Assembly: GCA_963921825.1 (NCBI GenBank)
Contig: OY997594.1
Location: 34,950,956-35,014,955 of the forward strand
Length of the DNA: 64,000 bases
DNA from: Erodium maritimum
Taxonomy: Eukaryota; Streptophyta; Magnoliopsida; Geraniales; Geraniaceae
Reading direction: 5' to 3'
The position numbers and the translations under genes are program-made. The notes beneath the pieces are model-generated. The model was not told where the DNA came from. It saw nothing but the letters and a program-made list of their open reading frames with translations, and did not search any database. Shown one piece after another: positions 55,847 through 64,000 of this stretch (the first letter of the stretch is position 1; the number at the start of each line of letters is the position of its first letter).

Positions 55847-58330
55847 TTGACACCGAGTATCCTGGCAGTTGAAAATGGTCTCTTATTGGCCCCATGCTCA
55901 AAGGAAGAGGTGCGTCTAGCGGTGTTTCATATAGGGCCAGATAAGTCCCCGGGACCGGATGGCCTCAACCCACGATTTTATCAATATTATTGGTCGGTTG
56001 TCTCTGAGGAGGTCATCCGGTTTTTTCAGGAGGTTGTGGCAACGAGGGGTTCTAACCCTAGATTAAATGATACATCTATTGTGTTGATACCTAAGAAAAC
56101 GGACCCGAATGTGGTGACAGATTTGTGCCTCATCGCCATCTGTACGTGAATTTTCGTATTCTATCTAAGGTCTTCTCCATCCGGCTTCAACCTCTCCTTC
56201 ACAAGGTTATCTTTGAGACCCAAGGGGCTTTTATTCCAGGCCGCTGTATTCAAGATAACATCTTGGTGGGTTTTGAGATCATTCATTTCCTCCGCAGAAA
56301 ACGTCAAGGTAACTTCGGTTTTATGGCTCTTAAATTGGATATGAGCAAGGCATACGATAGAGTGGAGTGGAATTACTTGTTAACCATCATGGCCCGTATG
56401 GGCTTTATGCAGGATTGTATTACGTTGGTGTCCTGCTGCATGAAAACTGTTAGGTACACGGTGTCGTCCGGCGGAGAGACCCCTCAGTTTACCCTTTCAC
56501 GCGGACTCCGTCAGGGGGATCCCCTGTCTCCGTATTTATTCCTCCTATGTATGGAGGGCCTGTCATCACTTCTTCAGAAAGCACAAGATGAAGGTAGGAT
56601 CAAGGGCGTCCGAGTAGCATTTGAATCATCTATGTATCTGGGGTCCGTAACATGATTGGGAGGAATATAAATGATGCGATGGCTTAATTTGGGTGATCGG
56701 ATTACTAAGCGCATTCACTCTTGGGATAGTAAGCTTCTGTCACCAGTAGGCCGGGAGGTTATGATGCGCTCGATTCTTACTTCACTTTTGGTATATGTAA
56801 TGTCCGTCTTTCGGGTACCCAACAAGATAATAGATCGTATTTACGTTGCCTTGGAGAGATTTTGGTGGGGAGGTAAATCGACCCGACCAATTATATGACA
56901 AGATTGGGATAAGCTGTGTATGCCTAAAGAGGCAGGTGGGACGGCCTTCCGACATCTGAGAGATGTTAATACCGCTCTCTTGGGGAAACATGCATGGAGC
57001 CTGATCCATAGGCCCCAATCTCTGATTGCCTGTGTCTTAAAGGCGAGGTATTTACCTATGACTGACTTCCTTAGTGCAAAGATGGGAGCTAATCCCAGTT
57101 TTACATGGGCTAGTATACTTTCCACTCAAAATGTGAACAAGTAGGGCCTTCGTATCGGGGATGGATATGATACCATGATCAAAGGGACACTGTGGTTGTT
57201 GGGTCCTGAACCGGAGGTAACCTCTAGTTATCCCATTTTGGTGGGGGCCCGTGTAGTAGGTCTTATGGTTCTAGGAACTCGAACGTAGGATGCTACCTTA
57301 ATTGCACAGTTGTTTGATGCGGATGAGACGAATCGTATCCTTCATATTCCGATTTCGGCTCTACGTCCCAAGGATATATGATACTGGACGTCTGAGAGGA
57401 TGTGCTCATTTACGACAAAGACAGGATATTCGGTCTTAGCAGCGGAGCAGCATATAGCTCGCCAAAACATGGCTATGGTCACTTGGACCTCTATATGGGA
57501 CATTCTGTACCAGATCGGCTCTGAATCTTTCTATGGAGGTGCCTTACGGATACATTGCAGGTTTCAGTTAATTTGAACAAGCGGTTCCTCCCTATTGCTT
57601 CAACATGTGGTATTTGTAGGAGGGCGTCGGAAACGGTGGATCACCTGTTCTTGGAATGCGGTTTTGCAAAAGTGTGTTGTGCGCAGTTTGGGGGCCCTCC
57701 TCTCCCTGCTTCTTCCTCGGGTTTTATGAGTTGGTGGGAGGGGGTTGATACCACTGGCTCACGCATATAGGTGGCAGATACCCTCTCAGTCTTGTGGGAA
57801 TTTGGATGGCGAGGAATGAACTGAAATGGAGGGATATATTACCGGTGGCTTTAAAGGTCATCCCGGTGGATAAAGCTCACATTCTGGCGTGGCATGATGC
57901 ATGTGCCGCTATACCAAAGCCTCGCCAACCACCCAGGCACTGGCTAGCTAAATGGACTCGTCCACCCCTGGGCTCTATAATCATAAACATGGATGGGGCT
58001 ATATTTCAGGATACAAATTAGTCGGCTTGAGGTTTGATAGCTCAGGATGCGAAGGGTAGGGTATTCCTCGCATCGAATGGCTTATTTCCAGGGGGTTGGT
58101 CGCCGCTCATGGTGGAAGCTTGCGCTTTGGCAACGACACTTTGAATACAAGACCCATAATTATCCAATCTGATGCTCAGGCTCTCATCAACATGATCCGG
58201 CACGGGGATCCACCCCCATCCTCGGTTGTGACACTAATCTGGGATATTCGTCTGATGCTTTCTCACAATAAGGGGATTTCCCTTCAATTTGTAAAAAGGA
58301 TTGTGAACAGGGCCTCTTACTGGTTATCAA
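55847..58330 (+). pseudogene. LINE RT, zf-RVT and RNase H domains
   Basis: RT fingers and palm run open from 55847 to 56655 across an overlap of two frames at about 56130. At 56655 the frame ends in a stop and continues at 56671 with WLNLGDRITKRIHSWDSKLL, omitting the catalytic box and part of the thumb, an internal deletion of roughly 100 residues judging by other LINEs here. The cysteine-rich zf-RVT (CGICRRASETVDHLFLECGF) and RNase H follow. Confidence 0.85.
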
Positions 58331-58455
58331 GGGAGACTATTCCACAACTTTTCTTCAGTGGTCAGGGCCTCTACCTGATGCACTTCAGTGTATTGTCACT
58401 TCTAAAATCTAATAAAAAGCTGCAACTTTTAGTCAAAAAAAGAATTACATTCAAG

Positions 58456-59825
58456 TGATTCTGATGGGGCTAGGAACCCCGCTATTATGATGTGGATTTA
58501 GAGCCACTTCAATTTTCTTGAAGCATTCTTCAGTCTAACCTTTATAGCGGAACCCCAAGCGTTCTGCAAATCTTGGCAGAAGGTGATCAATGCCCTCCAC
58601 AGTGCAACCATCAATCAACGACAAGATTTTTTTTGAAAAGGCATCCGGTTGAGGAAGGATATCACCAAAGTCGATCTGAAGGGGCAGAAGGGACGATTTG
58701 AGATAGGGAAGAGAGTCTGGTCTAGACCATCATACAAATCCATAACAAAGGCCTTGTTTGAGTCCCTAGTGTCCGAGGCCATATTTTCCAACTTGTCTGC
58801 TTTATTTCTGCTCCCAACATCAACAAATTGGTTGTCCGAGGAATACTTGCTCGATTGAAGAAGGGGGCCACCCAGTAAGGAAGGAGGTTGAAGGGTGTTG
58901 AGGCTTGCTTCAGAGATAAGAGCCGACGAGCTATTCCTTTGGTCAGACGTTGTTTGTGTCTCTACCGTCCCAAACTGAGTGAGGTACAAAAAAAATCCAC
59001 ATGGACTGGCTCAAGGATCATATCAACACAGAAGCCCAGTACATGAGATACAGTCACCTGTCTACCCACCGTAACATCCATCACGTGTACCAAGGCTACT
59101 GCCCTCAACTATTGAGATGCCACCAAAGAGCAAGGATGAATGGGAATAAGCACACCAAACTTCCCAGCAACCTCTGCAATGTATTCCAGATTCCAACATA
59201 CGATAGGGAGGCCAATAGTGTCGACCCAAAGGAGCCGACTCCCAAACAAAACTCATTGCATACTATCCGAGAAGGAGAATAAGTAAGGCCGCAAAACCTT
59301 CCAGGTGTCAACCGATAGAGATGTCCAAACGTCATGAATCCACCATTGATAGAGTAGCCACCATGGTTTTAGGAGGAACAAGACCAAGAGACGGTCCAAC
59401 AACAACCAATTGAGGACTCACACAAGGGAAAGTTGGAGTATGGCCGAGAAAGGGAGGCTTGAACAAGGACAAACAGACACGGACCGTACGCGCTCGGCGG
59501 TGGCTCCGGTCGGAGTCAAACTTAATCCGACGACGCGACCTTCCTTTGTTGCAGGTTTAATGCACGTCAACGTCGTTGCAATCAGATCTCCAAGAGTCAA
59601 TGTAGCTTCGCCGTTGCGACCGAGGGTCCACCGAGCATCGGGGATTCCCAATGGATATGATCGATCTTAGCCGTGAACGACCAGAGAAAAGCCTCATCCT
59701 CTCCAAGGTCTCAATCCATTCTCTGGAGTGAGAGGGACAACTAGTTTGCTCGTCGCAATCTCTCGAAGACCGTATCAAGGGTCTCTCATTTTTTGCCCTT
59801 TTTGCAATGGTATTTTCCTCAGTTC
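58456..59825 (-). pseudogene. LINE ORF1 remnant, antisense
   Basis: Reading leftward from about 59825: an N-terminal charged part (NTIAKRAKNERPLIRSSRD), the DUF4283-like region (GGFMTFGHLYRLTPGRF, CGLTYSPS), a segment reading GSFGSTLLASLSYVGIWNTL..LLGSLVCLFP, then a Ser-rich C-terminal region at 58615-58989. Such sequence is the RNA-binding protein of plant L1 elements. Stops and frameshifts are frequent. The 5' side faces, head to head, the sense LINE 3' end starting at about 59830. Confidence 0.65.
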
Positions 59826-59829
59826 CCAA

Positions 59830-61575
59830 TAAAAAAGAATCATGGTATCAGAAGCCTGGAATGGTGCTGAATGGTTCCTCAATTTCAGGTCCACTCCAAG
59901 AGGTAGAGCTGCAAATGAATGGAAAAGTCTTGCTACTATTCTTCATGGGGTTCACCTTAACACAAATCAAGATACCATATGTTGGGTTTGGGATGCTAAA
60001 GGCTTTACAGTAAAGAAGCTATATTATATATTGCAACTTTAAGGTTCTCAAGCCTTAGTTTTTTTTTCATTGGACAAAGGATTTTTGGATAGTTTCTATT
60101 CCTCCTAAAATCACAACTTTTTGCTGGCTGGCCTATCTTAATTTCATTCCTTCTAAATGCTTTCTAGAAACTAGAGGAATGTCCATGTCTTTGCATGATC
60201 TCACTTGCCATATATGCAATTGGGAATTTGAATCAAGAGCTCATGCCATTCTGCATTTTCCTAAGGCATGGCTTGTTTGGAACAAAATTATGGTCTGGTG
60301 GGGAATACCATGGGTAATTCCTAGCTCAGTAAATGATGTTATTTCATGCTGGTCATCTAAGCAACACATTAAATATAAGAAACCATGGAAAAAGATAGTT
60401 CAGTTGACTTGCTGGCAAATATGACTGGCCATAAATTATGCACTCTTCAATGCATTATCCCCTTCACCTTCTGAGATCTTTCTCAAAATAGTGAATCAGT
60501 CATATTCTTGGGAATGATCTTCCTTCAAAGACAAGGGCCTCTTCTTCTCTTTTAATACTTGGCCGGTATCTCCTTATTCATGATGCATTCTTCTTCCTTC
60601 CCATGTATAATCTGGTATCTGCAGGTTACTTGACTCGCAAGCAAATGGCCCTGGGTGTTTCTCTAGGTTTGGGGGAGGGTTTGGGTTTGGTTTAGTTTGG
60701 TAAGGTCTTAGCTTCCGGTTTTTGTTTTTGTCTTGGCCTTTTTTCTCTGGCCTGGTGTGTAGGTGTGCTTTCTTTTACTATTTCCCTCTTTCAGTTTTTT
60801 CCTGAGTGTGGGTAGCCCTTCTCTAGGTAAGTGTTTTGTTTTTTTCCTGTCACTTTTGGCTCTCGTGGCCTTTTTTTTTGCGGTTCATCTGCATGACTCT
60901 TTCTGAAGATCTGAGCAGCCATTTCCTTCAACATATTGCTGCAATTATAGGATTGGATCAACTCAATCTGGGACTCAAGGCCTCTCTAGCAAGCCATCTG
61001 TTCAATTTCAGAGTCATCCTCATTGCATGCTCCTATCATCCCAAGGAGCTATTACTTTACTCAATACCTTGCTGTATCTTCAAGAATGGACCTTCTCAGA
61101 CATGGACTCAAGGGCTCCCTGACAAACCCTCTTTTTTCTTCAAGGCCACTCCATTGGAAAGCTACAACCGGCACAACCTTCATCACCATGGCCTCCTACA
61201 CTAATCCACACTATTAAGTTTGAGGTTTTCTGGTTTTCTTGTATCACAAGCAAATGCACCACAATTCATCCTTGCTTGCAAGGCAATCCACTGTTGTAAT
61301 GCTCAAATGCCCATAGTACTGAACCAATGCAATGAACCAGTGTAATCCCTTGGCGAAGACAAGCCTCATCTTCCAAGAGCTTCAATTGATTCAACCCTAT
61401 AACTCTTGCTGATCTTGTGTGCTTCTTCGATCTTGTGTGCTTCTTCAATATGTCTTAGCCATTGTCGTTCTTTCCTTGCTTCTATTGTATCTCTCAATTA
61501 CAACTCAAACCATGTAACTCCCTTTCCCCTCAAAAGAGGTTTAATCTCAATTTGCTTCGATGATAAAAAAAAAAC
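59830..61575 (+). mobile_element. LINE 3' end with zf-RVT domain and poly(A)
   Basis: Starts within ORF2 after RT: TPRGRAANEWKSLATILHGV, CWVWDAKGFTVKKLYYIL, WIVSIPPKITTFCWLAYLNF and the zinc region MSLHDLTCHICNWEFESRAH through LVWNKIMVWWG (60179-60300). The 3' UTR of about 1.1 kb has no ORF of note and ends TTCGATGATAAAAAAAAAAC near 61575. No target duplication was recognised. Confidence 0.82.
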
Positions 61576-61819
61576 AATAACAACTTGAGTTTATGCTATT
61601 CTCTTTTTGGGGCTTAACAAAACAACAAGAACCACGAAAGACACATAATATAATGATGGGAAGACATGTTTAGAACGATAGAGAGAAAATTGTATTATTT
61701 GAAAATTATACGAAAATGAAAGGACAAATTAGACATTTTCTAACATTGACGTCATTAGCTAAAATTAACGGACTTTCAAGTTCTTTTTGGTGAATAATGA
61801 ATGGTGATAATGTGTTGCT
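61576..61819. other. Spacer between two LINEs
   Basis: AT-rich; nothing recognisable. Confidence 0.5.
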
Positions 61820-64000
61820 GATAGCTTGATTGATGGCTTTCGAGGAGCGTTGCAGGACCTTGATGTGCATGATGTATCCCTTCAAGAGTATGGCTTCACC
61901 TGGCACAGTGGGAGTGAGCCAGCAACGAGTATGGCGGTGCAACTAGACAGAGCTTTGATGTCCCCTACCCTTAGACATATGTGGCCAGAGACACATTTGG
62001 CCAATCTTGGTATATCAACGTCATATCACCTGCCAATTCTGCTGGATTCGGACCGTCGGGTGGAACTGATTGGCTCTCGACAATTTCGTATTGAAAACAT
62101 CTGGGCGGAAGATCCTGAATGTGTTCATGTGATCCAGTCATGGTGGGGTGCCCCCGAGGATCTTTATATAGTCCTGAAGACGAAGGAAACGGGGGAAGCG
62201 TTGGAAGTTCGGGGAAAGGGGGTGTACAACGCGCTATCTAGGAAAATAGGTAGATACGAACGAGATATCCTGTGGTTAAATGGTAGATCGGACCGTCTGA
62301 GTATCCGAAGACGTAGAGCATTACAAAATCTCTATGAGACGACGCTAGACAGAAAAGGGAAATTTTGGAGGCAGAGAGCAAAACAGCGCTGACTTACTAA
62401 GAGCGACCAAAACACAAAAAAATTTCAGGCGTCAGCATCTTAGAAAAAGAATATCAATAAAGTCACAGAACTTCAGGATGATTCAGGGACAATCCTAACC
62501 TGGGAAACAGGATTGGGGGACCATATACTAGAGTTCTATAAAACTCTGTCTAGGAAATCAAGGGGAGATGGATAGAGTTTTCCACGTTTTCAGCAACAAA
62601 TATCAGCTACTTAGAACATGTCCCTAATGGAAGATGTAACGTCGGAGGAGGTGAGGGATGCTACATTTTTGATGGGCCCTAACAAGTCGCCAGGACCGGA
62701 TGAGCTCAACCTGTTTTTTTACCATAAGTATTGGAGTACAGTGGGTGCGGATGTCATTAACTGGGTAAGGAGAATATTTGCGGGAGAGGAGATACCACAA
62801 GATATGAATAAGACAACCTTGGTCCTGATCCCGAAGGTGGAGTGCTCGAAGTCCCTGAAAGACCTACGACCTATTGCATTATGCAATGTAGTGTTCAAAG
62901 TAGTGTCAAAGGTGGCAGCAAACTGTCTCAAGGGAATGTTGGATGGGATTATATCGTCCTCCCAGGGAGCTTTTGTGCCTAAGCGGTCGATTCAAGACAA
63001 TATTATTTTGTCCTATGAAACCCTACACTTCATGAAAAATAAGAGACAAGGTCGAGAGGGGTGGATGACCTTGAATCTAGACATGAGCAAAACCTACGAC
63101 AAAGTGGAATGGGGTTTTCTATGGGACATTATGCGAGGATTCGGTTTTGGGGAGGAATGGATATCTCTAATCAGAAGATGCACTTACTCAGTCACGTATA
63201 ACATTGTGGGGGGGGGGGGGGGGGTCGGAAGGTTTTGTCCAACCAAAGAGAGGAATTAGACAAGGTGAACCACTATCACCATATCTATTCCTCTTCTGCA
63301 TGGAAGGATTTTCCCGACTCCTACAAGAGGAAGAAAGTCGAGGAAACATACATGGGGTGTGGGTTGCTCCACGGGCTCCCTCGCATACCCGTCTGTTCTT
63401 TGCAGATGGCTGCTATGTCTACTGTAAAGCGACCCTCATGGAAATGGAGAGAATTCGAGGTCTTCTTCAGATGTTTGAGGAAGTGTCTGGCCAAGTAGTG
63501 AATCAGCAAAAGTCATCTATGTTCTTTAGTACCAATACAAAGGAAGACATGAGAGAAGAGGGGGTACAGATACTGGGAATTCCAACAACCATCCCCCTAT
63601 ATGGGAATCCCAAACATGATGAGCCGTAACAGAAAACAGGGGTTGCAGTTTATCCTGAACAAAGTACTACGTAGAATTCAGAAATGGGATGGCAAACTCC
63701 TAAATAGGGCAGGAAAGGAAGTGTTGGTTAAGTCAGTCCTACAAGAAATCCCGACATACACTATGGGTGTGATGAGGCTCCCACAAAGGATATTGGAAAA
63801 GATGAACGTAGCTCTAGGTCGATTCTGGTGGAAATCATCTGGTCCCGGTGGTAAAGGCATTATATGACAATCATGGACGACCATGTCAAGACCGAAGGAG
63901 GAAGAAGGATTGGGTTTCAAAAATCTACAAGACTTCAATACGGCTCTACTAGGGAAACAACTATGGAAACTTATGACATATGAGTTTAGCTTGGTGGCAA
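61820..64000 (+). mobile_element. L1-type LINE running off the window
   Basis: Begins inside the endonuclease (61826-62392: SLQEYGFTWHSG, AVQLDRALMSP), goes through the linker, and into RT (62618-63629: GPNKSPGPDELNLFFYHKYW, KTTLVLIPKV, DLRPIALCNVVFKVVSKV, QGAFVPKRSIQDN, LNLDMSKTYDKVEWGF, GIRQGEPLSPYLFLFCMEGF, LFFADGCYVY) and thumb (63601-63867: WDGKLLNRAGKEVLVKSVLQ). The catalytic box reads FADG instead of [FY]ADD and a G17 run at 63208-63224 shifts the frame. It is a different, closer-to-intact LINE than that at 54264-58438. Confidence 0.9.
63208..63224. repeat. 17-base G homopolymer inside LINE RT
   Basis: Uninterrupted G17 where other LINEs encode a few residues before RGIRQGEPLSP. The frames on both sides differ. 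Confidence 0.9.

Larger units (their letters stand above)
54264..58438 (+). mobile_element. Nearly complete L1-type LINE with 17-bp target duplication
   Basis: Duplications AAAGAATTACCTTCAAG (54247-54263) and AAAGAATTACATTCAAG (58439-58455) differ at one base. Contents: a short Ser/Pro-rich ORF1 tail (54285-54572), apurinic endonuclease (54648-55364: LFLSETLLSA, LTGIYGEAR, ILIGDFNGILEP, MTGHQYTWF, ARLDRALIS), RT (55847-56655: GPDKSPGPDGLNPRFYQ, QGAFIPGRCIQDN, LKLDMSKAYDRVEWNY, LRQGDPLSPYLFLLCMEG), zf-RVT (57555-57770) and RNase H (57794-58330: IINMDGAIF, QSDAQALINMI, QFVKRIVNRA). The catalytic YADD box is lost around 56640, where the sequence jumps to the thumb. Several stops and frameshifts; no longer active. 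Confidence 0.92.

Noticed and set aside
58615..58989. Host gene with Ser-rich protein on the minus strand
   Set aside because: It is contiguous with DUF4283-like LINE ORF1 sequence on the same strand.

Overview
The window is nuclear DNA of a flowering plant. It holds two intron-containing plant genes (an RMR-type PA/RING receptor gene and an MLO gene) among plant-type retrotransposons: Tekay/Del-like chromoviruses with initiator-Met tRNA primer sites, Tat/Athila-like Ty3 elements, L1-type LINEs, PIF/Harbinger, hAT and Stowaway-like DNA elements. Species and eudicot/monocot status cannot be told from the sequence. Outside the two genes almost everything is transposable-element DNA, much of it nested.

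Layout. 1-1622: GC-rich, LTR- or promoter-like DNA, then the left half of a proline-rich coding-like stretch. 1623-8470: a complete gag-only chromovirus derivative with a 5-bp target duplication (TCGGC), splitting the proline-rich stretch. 8831-11825: degenerate antisense 3' region of a Tat-like element. 11826-23494: a decayed full-coding chromovirus (gag, protease, RT, RNase H, integrase, chromodomain-like tail) whose 5' end is rearranged and whose 3' LTR carries a hAT element with 8-bp target duplication. 23495-34435: antisense Tat-like elements in tandem, sharing an LTR; the outer LTR is split by a LINE-like insertion, which is itself split by a solo chromovirus LTR. 34560-39808: antisense LINE ORF1 next to sense LINE ORF2.

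Gene-bearing half. 40418-44598: five-exon RMR gene with a Stowaway-like MITE in intron 2 and a hAT MITE in intron 4. 44970-47105: a PIF/Harbinger element lacking its catalytic core. 47132-48159: 5'-truncated LINE with target duplication. 48449-53807: fifteen-exon MLO gene with a composite copia/gypsy remnant in intron 9. 54125-61575: an antisense LINE ORF1 split by a nearly complete LINE (54264-58438, 17-bp target duplication) and abutting a sense LINE 3' end. 61820-64000: another LINE running off the window.

The most unusual signals are a GC-rich hairpin-forming module of 34-bp period that recurs in the gag-only element's leader, in both LTRs of the full chromovirus and, looser, in Tat LTR DNA; a conserved palindrome in every chromovirus LTR; a pol-to-LTR microhomology junction plus two inverted LTR copies standing where a primer binding site should be; and two loci with the layout expected of twin-primed LINE inversion. 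All retroelement reading frames seen are broken except the short fused gag ORF; only the RMR and MLO genes look intact.
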